From the NCBI GenBank assembly GCA_030704615.1, contig CM060731.1, positions 45,324,001-45,384,000 of the forward strand: a stretch of 60,000 nt of DNA, written 5' to 3'. Source of the stretch: Takakia lepidozioides. Taxonomy: Eukaryota > Streptophyta > Takakiopsida > Takakiales > Takakiaceae. A program made the position numbers and the translations under genes. The notes beneath the pieces are model-generated. The model was not told the DNA's origin. It did not search any database and was given only the letters and a program-made list of their open reading frames with translations. Shown in pieces: positions 41,957-53,900 of this stretch; the stretch's first letter is position 1, and the number at the start of each line of letters is the position of its first letter.

Positions 41957-44792
41957 ATGGCGCAGATGGCTCTACATTCTTCTCCCCATGTTATCTTGCT
42001 GTCGTGTCCGGCCGCTGGACACTATATTCCCATCCTACAGGCTGCCAAGCAGTTAATTGCGAACGGAATCACCATTAGCTACGTGAGTATAGACCAGCAT
42101 GTTACTGAAGTACAGGAAGACACTGCGGTTGGACAGGAGCTCATCGCCCTGGGCATGAGGTTAGTGAAGCTTGGGGACGGGATGTCGATATCAGCGACAG
42201 ATTTCGTGAAAGCCTATAAGAACCCGAAAATGGAGGAAAAATTGACCGGACTATTGGAGGCTGTGATAGTAGATCTGTCGACATCTGCTCACATTGATGC
42301 TCCTTGCTGCATTCTCGCGGACCTCTTTCCAACCTGGGCTCAGGACGTGGCCTACAAGTTTCGCATTCCACGGCATGTCATATATACCTGTGCAGCGGTG
42401 GCTCTAGCCATAGGCTTACAAGTAATTTTTCAACCACTTAGTGGAAACCTGGAACAGCAGTCGAATTTCAACATTCTGATAGCTTCGTGATCATGTACTA
42501 ACATTTTGTTTGATACAACCCACACGGACCACATGCAAACGTATCGACGCTCTACTTGAAATTTCGTAGAGGTCAATGCGCAACATATGTTGTTAGACTG
42601 ACTCACACAATGTGTGTCCCATTGGTTCATTGCTGGCAGGTCGAGAGGCTTGCTGCAGAGGGTTATATGCCTGTGACCTCTCTGAACCAGTCAAAGCTCA
42701 TAACATTCATTCCAGGAGTCCCAGCGCTGAAACCGACGGACCTTCCACCCACTTTCACACAACTGGATGAGTACAAGGATGCTATGAAGCTTGAGAAGCG
42801 AATTAACGAGGCGTTAGTGGTTCTGGTCAACACTGCTGAGGAGCTGGAAGGGACAGTCTTGGATGCCCTGAAGACCCAAGTCATCGGCACAGAGAAAGTG
42901 AAGGTCTGTTTTTGGTTGTTTAACTTCATGTATGTTCCATGATAAGGGCATGCACAGTGAGAACCCAATGATTTTCTTTGAACATTATAACAACCTTTCA
43001 GCGCTCTTTTCACCCAGATCTACTATGGCCACCATTACATGCACTACTTAACTTACAATCTCCATATACTTTTTGCAGACACAGGCTATCTTGGCGATTG
43101 GTCCATTGCAAGCAGAGTCTGAAGTTTTGAATCCTGAGGCACCCAATCATATCATACAAAAGCCATCCGAAGAGCGAGATCCATGCGTGCGATGGCTGAA
43201 CACACAAGCTCCTTCTTCCGTTCTTTTCATTTCTTTTGGAAGCTTTAACACCATTTCAGCACCACAAATCCTGGAGCTGGCACAGGGACTGGAAGCCAGC
43301 AACCAACCTTTCTTATGGATATTACGGTCGCCAAACCCTGCTTCTGCATCTCCTACATTGATATCCATCACCGAATTTCTCCCTTCAGGTCTCCTCTGCA
43401 AGCAACATTGGGGGAAATCAACATAGGAATGCTTTGCAAAGTGAAATCTCAGTTTGGTTCTGCTGGTGGAATGCAACATACAGAGCAGCCACGGCCAAAC
43501 CATCAGTTCCGGTGTTTCCATACATGTACAGGGACATAGTATCTGTTGTAAATATATCACCTAGGTTACATGTGAGAAGAACAGAATTTATGAATACTTT
43601 ACAGTAAAGGGGGGTCTCGAAGCATAAACTAGATGTGGGACTAGTGCTGGCAATGGATTACCAACAGAGACTTGCATAGACCTCGTCAGAAGAGAAAGGG
43701 GAGGCAAGGTCCAAGATTAAAAACTCTTCACGTACAGTAAAATATAAGCATTGAACCTTGATGAGTGTTGACTGCAAGTAGATAATGTTCAGTCATGTAA
43801 ACATGAATGTTCAGTCATGTAAACTCCATGAGTAATACTGGCTGTCCAGAGTGAAGCTCTTGTGCTTACCTACATGTATTACTGCTTTGTTTCCTGTGTG
43901 AGCAGGTTTTGAGGAACGCACAAAAGAACGTGGGTTGTGTTTCTCTGGATGGGCTCCTCAGTTGCGTATTCTGTCTCATGCAGCCACGGGTGCTTTCTTG
44001 ACCCATTGTGGATGGAACTCTGTCCTGGAGGGTCTTAGGGCTGGCATCCCCCTCCTTACTTGGCCACTTAAGGCAGACCAAATGCTAAGCGCCAGGTCAG
44101 GATTCTAGGATAATCCTTTGCAGTTTTTATATATTGAGCTGTTGTCAACAGTCTTTTGAAGGTAGACTTAGCTGCCATTGTGATGGTTGTCCACCCAGTA
44201 TGAGCAAGAAGAAAAGGGAGAGATGTGGGTGTTGGAAATTAAGCTGGCCAAGTCACAAGGTACAGATAGAAGCTATTTCAATAGGTGTTCCTCCATTTTA
44301 GTGTGGAGCACCGGTATCTACCGTACTGTAGTATTCTGCCTAGTTGGAACGCATTCCTGTCCCAGCATAGTCTAATCCGTAACTCGGTGGAAGGGGAGGG
44401 TTTTGGCGACTGTGCATTGTTAGTCATTGTATTATGCATAATTTTGCTATTGTAATTGGACGCTAACCAGTCGAGTGGTCAGAGGTCGAAACTTTGTCAA
44501 GAGTCTCTTACTTCCAGATCCACCACGTCTGTGTCGCAGAGTAGTACTAAATCGGAAGGTGGCTATAGAGATGCGAAAGAGACCAGATGGACTGGTGGAC
44601 AAGGCGGAAGTTGAGAGGACGGTGAGGCTTTTGATGCAGGAGGATGAAGGTAAGGCTGTAACTGTACGACAGAATGTGATGGAACTGAAGATCGGTCTAC
44701 GAAAGGCTGTGGCAGAGGGGGGGTCCTCGAGAAGAAATCTGGAAGTATATGTCCAACATCTTAGGACACTGATCCCCCTACAGCTGCAGTGA
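41957..44792 (+). CDS. UDP-glycosyltransferase (GT1 family), copy C
   Basis: Transfers a sugar from a UDP-sugar to a small acceptor in the cytosol; acceptor unknown. Exon 1 is 41957-42486 (start [17 protein letters not shown] catalytic-His site near residue 22). Exon 2 ends 42903 and contains [20 protein letters not shown]. Exon 3 is 43079-43388 ([18 protein letters not shown]). Exon 4 is 43906-44095 with the PSPG box [20 protein letters not shown], then [12 protein letters not shown]...DQ. Exon 5 is 44540-44792 ([31 protein letters not shown]). Phases agree across introns 2-4. At intron 1 a GT donor at 42487 needs the acceptor before 42597 to keep frame; the acceptor before 42640 would not. 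About 515-530 residues, near family size. Best preserved of three copies. Confidence 0.85.
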
Positions 44793-45580
44793 GGGTCCGG
44801 GTGTGTTTGATTTATTCACGAAACACTTACTATTTGTGGCGATGGATTTGTTGTGCAAATGAAGGAAGAAGATATATGGAATAAAATCTGCTGCTTCCAT
44901 GAAGCTGTAGCTGGGTTTTCAATCCCACATCCCAGAATTGTTCGCAGGTGTGGGCGGGATTAAACACTTCCCACAAGTAGCAGACCCGTCAGGGCAGTCA
45001 GTAAATGTAGAAGATCAATCCTCCAACAGACACGACTATTTTACTGAAAAAGTTCTACATCCGTGTCTCTCGGCGTCAGCCATCTTTCGCAGTACAGGCC
45101 GATCTCGAGATGTGCTTGGAAAGTCGGAGAATGGAAGATCCAACAAGGGAAATCAAATACATTGTAAGTCACTGTTGGGGGGCTGGCCTTGGGCACTGTG
45201 ACATGGACGGGATGGATAGTACCGGGATGCCCACCCTCCCACCTGCCTGCCCTGCCACGTCCTCTGCGCCCGCTGCCCGCTCTCCTACCTGCCACGTCCT
45301 CTGCGACCGCTGCATGTGGCACCACTCTCCCTGCCACGTCATCGGCGTAGGACCGCTCTGCCATACATGTTTGTGGTTAAAAAAAACAGGGGGAAAAAAA
45401 AAAAGAAAGAAAGATTGTGCCATACATTCTCGAGGCAATGTGTGAAGCCAAAACAAGAAAAAGAAAAGTGTGGCAATTAGTTACAAATATTGGTCTTCTT
45501 TTCTCTAGAACTTATCTTCAATCAAAAATGATTTGGTTTTTTACACTCTCCTGAAATTTCTCATTGCGAGGAAGTTGCCC
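44793..45580. other. 3' flank of UGT copy C
   Basis: Matches 19866-20540 beyond copy B, then diverges near CTTATCTTCAATCAA where the LINE fragment begins. No gene. Confidence 0.5.
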
Positions 45581-45589
45581 TCTATGCCA

Positions 45590-46830
45590 TCAGAGTCATT
45601 TGTATGAACATTGGCACCATCAACCCCTCAACGGCCAATGGTTGCCACCAAAGCTCTCACTTCCTCTAGTTTTTGTTGGCTCCGCTAACCTTGGTGAATG
45701 GATTTGGCAAGATAAGAAGCACTCGCCTTTCTTCTCTTACACGGTCAAGAAAGGTACTCTTTACTAAACTTCCATATCCCGGTGGATCTCAAGCTTACCA
45801 AGTAATGGGCTCATTTCTCTGGCCATCCCAAATCTTGGAAGTGCATTTGGAAGGATATTTGGAGGAAAGACCGGGCTGCAAAGCTGTCGGGCTTTTTTCT
45901 ATGGAAGATGGTTAACAAAATTCTCCCAGTCTCTTACTTTGTTTCTGATGCTAGCTCAGTTTGTAAGCTCTGCAACATGAATGTGCCTAAAACCATGGAG
46001 CATTGCCTACTGTACTGTCACGCTGCCCGTGCTTCCTGGCGTATGGTCTGGAATTTCTACTCCTTCTGGTACCCTCTCCCTCGGGATGATACCTCAGTGT
46101 TACTTCTTAATTTTCAAGAGGATGCATTGTGGTCACCTTGCTCGGTATAGGCTCCCCTCAGAGCTCAGACGCTATGGAATATCTGGAAAGCCATATGTGG
46201 TTTTGTTTTTGCTAACAAATGGAGCAACGCTAGGGCTATATTGTTTATGGTTCACTCAGATTTAATGTCTGATGCTAGGAAGGCTTGGCAGGTTATTGGG
46301 GAACTCTATGAAGAAGGACTCAACTTCTGGATGAGTTTGACAACTCCTGGGGCAAAGGGGGCAAAGGTGGCAAAATCTGCACCAGGCAATCTGATTCCCG
46401 AGTTCTCAGGAGCGACACCATCCCATCAGGCTAGCAGTTCGCTTAGTGCGATGTATACCCCGCTGGATCGGGAGGGCCGGGAGGTCAATTGGAGGCATAG
46501 AAAATCAGTTAGGAAGGGCAAATTGATCGTGCAACGGTCATTTGACACCTTTTCTTAGATGGACATGACTCTTGAGTCTAAGCTTTATCTTCTCTTCTCT
46601 CATTACCAGACCTTATCAAACTCTTTCTCTGCAGACTGCTGCCTTTTGGTTACGAAACAGTGGCTTCTTACATCAGCCTCTATGGCACTTTGATATTGAG
46701 GTTATTTTTACCTCATGATGCTATGCTTGTATCTTTCCCTTTTTCAATAAAGTAAAACAGGGCCACACCCCCCCTTTACGCCGGGGAAAAAAAACAAAAA
46801 AAAAACAAAAAAACAAAAAAACAGAGAAGA
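45590..46830 (+). mobile_element. 5'-truncated LINE, 3' end with A-rich tail
   Basis: Plus-strand frames hold the zinc-binding region that follows RT in plant LINEs (zf-RVT type): W(K)MVNKILPVSYFVSD, CKLCNMNVPKTMEHCLLYCH and AARASWRMVWNFYSFW (45900-46100), then LWNIWKAICGFVF-like and DARKAWQVIGELYEEGL. AATAAA at 46747 precedes an A-rich tail (46786-46822, A runs broken by C). The RT domain itself is absent, so the copy is truncated at its 5' end. After the tail the sequence resumes homology with 21222-21300 beyond UGT copy B, supporting insertion after the segmental duplication. Confidence 0.75.
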
Positions 46831-47350
46831 AATAAATCTTGATCTTTCATTGGAAAATGCAAAACACACTTTTCTTGTGGGAGGGTTGCTATGATCCTGA
46901 GTTCATGTATCGTCTATAGCATGCAATGCACTCATCATTTTTGTGTTGCTCATTTTGGCCGCCTTTCATATTGCCACTTAGCGCATGCAGCTCATCGTGG
47001 GGGAAAGAACACTAGGTTTCTTCAATAATTTGTTCCACCGTGCTTATTACATACACAGTAGCTATACAACCGCAGAAGATAGGCACGACCCTAATCACAT
47101 GATCCTGGATCAAATTGATTTGTGAGGGTCAGCAAATGATGGTAGAACATCTAATATCAACCTTGAATGGAACGTAAAACCTGACCTAATTTTTCCTTTG
47201 TATTTGGAGGTACCTTCCCTACCAAAACTTTTCTCTTGTTTTTGGAGGTACCTTACGGGGGTTGTAAGGTCCTGCCAGACTCGTTTTCCAAGGGCATATC
47301 CATGGGCTATGAGCTTGGGCCTCAACCCTGCAAGCTGTCGGGCAATGTGA
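46830..47350. other. No gene recognised
   Basis: The first 70 bases match 21222-21300. The rest is unassigned; a 100-codon minus frame at 47110-47412 has no known motif. Confidence 0.4.
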
Positions 47351-47356
47351 GTCAGC

Positions 47357-48205
47357 TTGGCAACGCATGACGGAACCTCCCGCCCTGTTGCGGTGAGATC
47401 AAATGATTCCACTGTGCAGCATTCTAATGTTATTGATGCTCAGGCCCTCTCGTGGGGCTGCCGCTATTTATTGCCCCTCTTTCGGTGTCTTCATTCTCTA
47501 GTTCTACGTTGTCTCAACCCTATCTGCCCTCTTGTTGCACTCGACCGTGGCGCCACCAAGCTAACTGCTCTCCTTACGCCGATCTTCCGAGTGACTACTC
47601 TTCGGACTGTGAAACGCATTGTGCACACCGACACTTACCAGCTTCCGGCCAAGTGGCTCGGCTACACCCTGATCACTATGTGCATCTTGACAACCATTCC
47701 AGGCTGCCAACCTATGAGTGTTGTGAATCACCATAGACCCAATGGAGTCTTCTGCTACAGTGGCAACACGACGACACATCTGATATCAGTCCAAGCAGCT
47801 GACACTCTTATTCACATGCGCAACAATTTGGGCTCCCATATGCTAGTGACATGTATGAGTCACCCGAAACAACATGCGAACTTGTTCTCACGGCCTCTAC
47901 TTACTAGGGCTCCAGAAGCCAGCCTAGCGATTTTGCCATTTTTGGACCAAATTACATGGTGTACAGATCTCCATCCTCCAGCAGCACTCTCTTCAGTTTG
48001 TGCTTTCCATGAAGATCCTATGGCGGTTCTCTTCAGTCACTTCCCACTTGTTTCTGACAATTTCCTGATTCACGATTCCCCACTACTGTACGTGGCTTCA
48101 CCCTATGATCTGCTGCTACGAGTTCAATGGAAACCACATGTTACTTGCTACTCGTTGAGACTCCCCAAGACCAAGACCATCCCACAACCGTTCTGGGTGT
48201 TTTGA
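47357..48205 (+). CDS. Unrecognised 282-aa open frame
   Basis: Longest uninterrupted frame in this part of the window. Composition is moderately hydrophobic (LLPLFRCLHSLVLRCLNPIC; YTLITMCILTTIPGC) with Cys and His scattered. I recognise no domain. It lacks a clear neighbour or promoter and is followed directly by a PPR remnant in another frame, so it may be chance or the 5' part of decayed sequence. Confidence 0.25.
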   Translation: MATHDGTSRPVAVRSNDSTVQHSNVIDAQALSWGCRYLLPLFRCLHSLVLRCLNPICPLVALDRGATKLTALLTPIFRVTTLRTVKRIVHTDTYQLPAKWLGYTLITMCILTTIPGCQPMSVVNHHRPNGVFCYSGNTTTHLISVQAADTLIHMRNNLGSHMLVTCMSHPKQHANLFSRPLLTRAPEASLAILPFLDQITWCTDLHPPAALSSVCAFHEDPMAVLFSHFPLVSDNFLIHDSPLLYVASPYDLLLRVQWKPHVTCYSLRLPKTKTIPQPFWVF

Positions 48206-48289
48206 ATCATCACCAACGTGAATGCAGCCAGGTCTCAACTCTGCAGTACCCCTAAGTACCATAAGCGACAGCAGCTTCTGCAACATAAG

Positions 48290-48790
48290 AAGCGGCAGGC
48301 CAGGTTGAATGGCCATGTCAAAGCTGGAATTGTTGTGGAGACCTATGATCAAATGATGGGGGAAGGGGTGAAGCCCAACCACATCACGTGTGTGAGCATT
48401 TGCCATGCTTGTGCAAGCCTGGCAGCCCTGGAGAAGCGCAAAGATGTGCATGTTAACATCATCAAAGCTGGAGTGGTACCAAATGTTGTCTCCAGCCTCA
48501 AACTTGCAAATAAGCTGCCAGGTATGTACACGTTCCCTGAATTATCAAAGCTGGCATTATGCAAAATGTCAATCTGAAGACTGCCCTTTCTATCATGTAT
48601 GCCAAATGCGGGAGCTTGAATGATACAAGCCATGTGTTTGATGACACGCTTAAACGAGCTGGGTTCTCATGGAGTACAATGATAGCTGGATGTATTGAAA
48701 ATGGATGCGGTACAGTGGCTTTCTTACTCACGTCATTGGAGGCCCTTGATAGAATTTCTTACAATGTATGAGCTCGATCACAGGAAGCTG
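48290..48790 (+). pseudogene. PPR (PLS-type) pseudogene fragment
   Basis: Frame 48218-48577 contains ETYDQMMGEGVKPNHITCVS and ACASLAALEKRKDVHVNIIK, typical PPR P/L units. Frame 48559-48771 continues with NLKTALSIMYAKCGSLNDTS, HVFDDTLKRAGFSWSTMIAG and CIENG, the S-type unit of land-plant PPR proteins (MYAKCGSL, F.WSTMIAG). A frameshift between them and the lack of further repeats mark a fragment. Intact relatives bind organellar RNA. It shares family features with the minus-strand fragments at 25.1-26.7 kb. Confidence 0.78.
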
Positions 48791-50170
48791 ATGGGGCAGC
48801 TACTTGATCATGGAGTTATATTGAGAGATGGCAGGAACTCAGTTCTACTGTCTCCCATCCTGTTCCATGTATGTCCCTCCCCAGGTTCTCATTATGCTTA
48901 TGGCCCCTTGCTATACATACCTGCTGCCTATACAATGCAACCTCCCCCTCCTCTGTTTTCTGCCCCAGAGACTTATGCCCTGAATGCTGGCAATGAGGCC
49001 CTTTTAAATGCACATAGCCAGGACTATGAACAGCCAGCCACATTATGCAGCCATACAAGCCCTTACTGGGATATGACTCGACCAGTCTTGTACGAGCACA
49101 TTCTTGCTGAGGTAGGCTCCTGGCGAAATGAACCTGGACAGGTCATGGTCACATGCCATGCTAGTGCAAAAGATTGTGATATGAGCAGGGTTTGTGTCAT
49201 CAAAATCTGCCTCCACATTCGAGACACCATCTCCAGCATTTGTCAAGACCTACCTAAACCCAAGGTTGCGAAAAGGTGGCCCAGCTTACTGAAGAAGGCC
49301 GGGGCCTGCACTGATCGGCTTTTGTCTGTGATGAGCAAGGATTCAAGCAATGAAGCAGCAGCATAAAGATCAAGCATCCTATTCCTGACAGCCATTTCTC
49401 CTCAACCTTCCTACCCTCTCAGCTGCCAAGCATCTACCACAATCCAGATCCACTTACCATCACCCAACCTTGCCACCACTCCACACTGTACCTCTACCCC
49501 ACTATCTATATCGAGGCCCACCAAACTCATTCATCCATGGATGTCGTCCATTTATCCTCTTTCCCCCACTCTAGTTAATTATATACTCTTTACCCACCAT
49601 ACACCCATATTAAAAATTTTCCCCATCATGAGAGCTCATGTACAACAAACCTCCTTCATGACCCCCAGACAAACCCACACACTAACCCACAAGCAATACC
49701 TTCCCCCCCATGCAAGCTCTGCTTTTCCTAACTACACTCCCACAAACTACCATGGAGTCATGGGGAGGAAGAAGACTCTGGCCCTAGCACAAATCGTGTT
49801 TTGACAAGCCAACAATCCAAAGACTGCTCAAACACTGTCTGATAAGTGCACTCACAGTAAACAGATCATATCATCAACAAAAATACACGCGACAACAAAA
49901 ACTGCTGATAAGTTGACAGACAGGTTTAAGTCTGATACAGAGAGTTGCTCCAAAAGATAAATCCTAGCTGATGTGATTAGGCATGAAATCTTTTGGAGCT
50001 TTAGTCACTACAGCTGAAGAAACTGCAAAATGCATTGACGCCCAATTCAGGGTACACAACCTACATATAACAAACTAAATTGTCTACAGGAAGGTAATGG
50101 TCAACAGCAAGGTTGCACATTTGATTAAAACTCAACTAAGATTGTAAACCTACATATAGTTTACAAACTA
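48790..50170. other. No confident gene; frame 48695-49366 unassigned
   Basis: A 223-codon plus frame overlaps the PPR remnant and runs on without known motif (GQVMVTCHASAKDCDMSRVC). The rest to the 3' end of the ligase gene is non-coding, Pro/Thr-codon-rich by composition. Confidence 0.35.
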
Positions 50171-50176
50171 CATAGT

Positions 50177-50914
50177 CTACAATGAAGGTAATGGGCGACG
50201 GCAAGTTGGACATTCCATTTTGATGTCCATCCACCGCTGTAGGCAGCCCGGGTGGAAAAAATGGTCGCATGGTGTCACCTGCACTCCCCCATACAACACC
50301 AGGTAATGATTGTAAGATTGAGGCGGAACATACTAATTAGTCAAGCTCGATGTGCATGCATATTGTGCATAAGAGAGCAAACAACAGGAGACATGATCTT
50401 GCCTCATTATTTCCTGTGAACTAGGGTCCTCTTCATCAACTGCCTTAAGAGATGTCTATTCGTATACTTGCATGTAGTCTTTTGAAAGAAAGGAAGGGGG
50501 TTGATATCATCGGTAAAATAATATGGACCCTCACTTGACTATCCTACAGGACCGCTATCAGAACTTTGGAGCCTAAATTGCTAAACCCATAAACATCACC
50601 AAGAAAGTGTAGCTCCTCTTGACTCTCTCATGAGCATTACAGTGTTGTTCCTTTGAACCCTCACCTAGGATTATTTCTGAGGACACTGCATGCACCCAAA
50701 CAAGTAACACTTGAGTGAAATCTTGCCAAATGGAGAAACATGGAAACCAAAAGCATCAGGAGAAAGCATCTACCATGCATTCAGTGGAGCGCTGTGCCAC
50801 TTCGACAGTGGCCATGCAAATGACACAATCCACAGAAGGGTTCTCTTCACCGCCAGCAGCCTGAATACTCGATCTGTTCACTCTTCTGAAGTAACTATAT
50901 TTCTCAGGTAGCAG
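50177..50914 (-). CDS. FLY-type ligase exons 13-14 (cytosolic RING-H2)
   Basis: Exon 13: LLPEKYSYFRRVNRSSIQAA, ending DCVICMATVEVAQRSTECM. Exon 14: VTPCDHFFHPGCLQRWMDIK, then MECPTCRRPLPSL and stop. The RING-H2 ligands are complete: C-x2-C, then C-x-H-x2-H-x2-C, then C-x2-C. The intron (50773-50279) cuts the RING between its first Cys pair and the third Cys. This domain recruits the E2 and carries ligase activity in relatives. Confidence 0.95.
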
Positions 50915-53900
50915 CTGACCACAACGCAACCCTTTTTGTGTCAGGACACTACACCCATTGCCCACACATCAACTTTGAGGACCTCTAGAATATCTAGAAA
51001 GTCATGGCTATGAAGTTTGTTCAGAAAACTGAACTACGTGATGGTGATGCTAAAGACTTGGAACCACTGACAAATGTTAGATTGAAAGCAAGTGGCTTAA
51101 AGGTCTTCTAAAACGGTGACTAAAACCACCATTTCCCTTGTGGGAAACCCCCTATGTTCAATTCCCCATTTTCCAAAAATTGGCAGATTTTTATGATGTA
51201 GACATATGAAGGGAGTAGGTGTATTTATACCTGACGGGGGATGAAGCAACGGGCACCAAAATAGTGCTGTAGAAGAAGGATGGAGGCCTGAGCTGCCAAG
51301 AAAGAAGTAAGCCCAATGCACCACCCAAGGTTGGTTTCAACCCTCAAGAAATTCTTGGGACAACCAAAGGTGTAGAGGGGTATAACCAGCCGTGTTGCCG
51401 TTATCCCCAATATATAGTGAGGGTGAAGAGGTTTGCGTGAGTCCCGCACAACATTCGCGACAATTTGAGGAATCCAAAATGAGTAGAAAAACAGCAATAT
51501 GTAGCGCAACATATTTTGAAGCTCGTACATAATCAAGATCCCCCCCAGCAGAAACCCATCTGCATCCAGAATGTTAGGTCAACAAGTTGCCAAATACCAT
51601 GACAGTGACTGCCTGATACACATGGTAAGTCTCTGTCGCTCTCTCTCTCTCTCTCTCTCGCCATATGTTCACACCAACTTAAATCTCGTGGCTGACCCCA
51701 GGCCCTTTTGGGGTCTAATTATTGGGCAAATCACACACAGCATAGAAGTGCCTGGGCACTGGGCCTCTGCACCAGTTTCCCAGGCTGTGACATCAAGAAC
51801 AGAAAGGGTGATTCACATGAGAGCATGCCCTCACCTACATGAGGCACCCCATATACAACCAACTTCTGGGGTTTTTTTAGACTTATATTGGTTCGTTTGT
51901 AATTCTAATGTGTCCCATAGGACCTCTGGCCTCTGCACTAGACATTAAAAAGTCCATTTTTCTCTCAAAGTTGAATTGTCATTTCTATGGTTGTGGTGGC
52001 TGGTTGTTATGAGCCCCACTTTTCTGTCCTGTTTCCTCTTTTTCTTCTGTTCCATAAGCTCTGAGCTTCCTTGGACATTATAAAGTTTCTTTCCTTATTC
52101 TCTTTTTCATGCCCCAAATAACCACGAGTGATGTCATTTTGCAGCCCACTCTGTCTCATCTCTTATCGTCAGTGAAACATTTATAAAACCAAATCCAGTT
52201 ATAAAGGATAAAACTCACAAAAGCGTGAATACAGGACGGAGAGCTCGCGGCGCATAGTCTCCCAACCATCACCGGAGCTAACCGGTCTGCGTGCTTTCCA
52301 AATAGCAAGCAGGTATCGCATCTCAAAGATCGAAAATATCACAAACTTGAAAAATGCTGCTGTTGCAAATGCATTGAACAGAGATTCTGTCACATACCAT
52401 AGCCACCTGCATGTTAGACTAAGTGACAAGAGTGGGCTGTAGGTTAAGGTGTTAAACTTAGCCTAAAATCACCAGGTTGAATGTCAAGCAACACACTGAG
52501 AAGTATGCAGTACATCACCAATACTTCAGGATGTGAAGAAATATACTGAGAAGTATACCAACTTCCCTAGCCCAGTAGGTGGTACACTCGCACTTCTCCC
52601 ACTAAATCTCTTCCCAGTAGCAATCACTGTCGTAACCAGCAAACCCAAGAAGAAGAAAACACTACAACCTACAGGCATCACCTTCTTGATTGATATCTTC
52701 CCTGCGCTTCCATGATGCTTTAGTATATGAGCCCCGACCTACAACCAATATTCTGCTTTAGCTAAAAATCCGTGGTAGAAAAGTAAAACCTTAAAATTCT
52801 GCTCCAAATATGCTCTGATTCAAGTGGACCCAATGATTGGGTATCTGTCACAGGCTTTGAGGCATTCCATATGCCACAGATGTACGTAGGACAAAGTGCA
52901 ATCCAGTGCGCAGGGAAACTTTCTGAAAGACACCATTAGAACTATGTTGACGTTCCTAATTACGTAAAGAAACGTTAAGCTTACACATCGTTCCCTTTAA
53001 TTGCACCACATGGCACACTTAAAGGACAATGAAAGAAGCATAGTACTATTGGGGAACTCTGCAGTAAAGAGCAGCACTTTTTGAGTAATAAATGCTGACG
53101 GTTTAGAAGCTGTGAATACACATACCTACAAGGATGCCAGCAGTGAGATGCAGCAGGCACAAGTAGGCATCCATGATGGCTTGCTGTCCAATCATCAACA
53201 ATGATACCTTTGCAGCCCCCTGTTCCACCAGAGCACATAGAGGCAGAGAGTGTGCATTACACCGAACACATCTCATATGAATGAAAATGGAAACATAAGC
53301 AAAGCCAAAATACTAATTACAAGAAGAGACCTAACTAAGCCTTTGTAGAGCTCTCCTCGTAACTTAGAAACAAAACTGAGGATATTAAAGCAGACTGTCT
53401 TATCGTCAGATAAAATACCGATTGTGTATTGCTATGCTCCATTTGGCGTATCAAGAATAAAACTTGCAGAAATGAAATCTTGTGGACACTCTGTCAAGGA
53501 GAGAGGCCTTTGTCTTGACGAATAGAACAAGAGGAATTTCCACATACATGCATATATGCTACAGGTGAAACATCTGAGACGAAGAAGAGGAACTTATTCG
53601 AGAGCACGAGACATAACAGTCAGTTCCATTTGTGTAAGGGGGCACCCCATCCCATCTAAAACCAAAAGGCCAGCTGATTCCAGTCTGCCGAACAGAAGGG
53701 TCGGAAAAAAGGATACAAAAGTGACCATCAAGGTGTAGTTGACGGCTTTGTTATAGTACAACTCCACGTTAACTGACGTGGCATTCACGATGAGCGGAGA
53801 GAAGCACTCTTCTTGCCCTTCATCCAGTATAGGACCTTCCACAAGCCCTTGCATCTCACACTCCTGCCGGTCGTGCTCCCCGTCTGCACGCCACCAGTTC

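Noticed and set aside
49541-49804. 87-aa frame downstream of the ligase gene
   Set aside because: Threonine/proline-rich, no motif, no supporting context.
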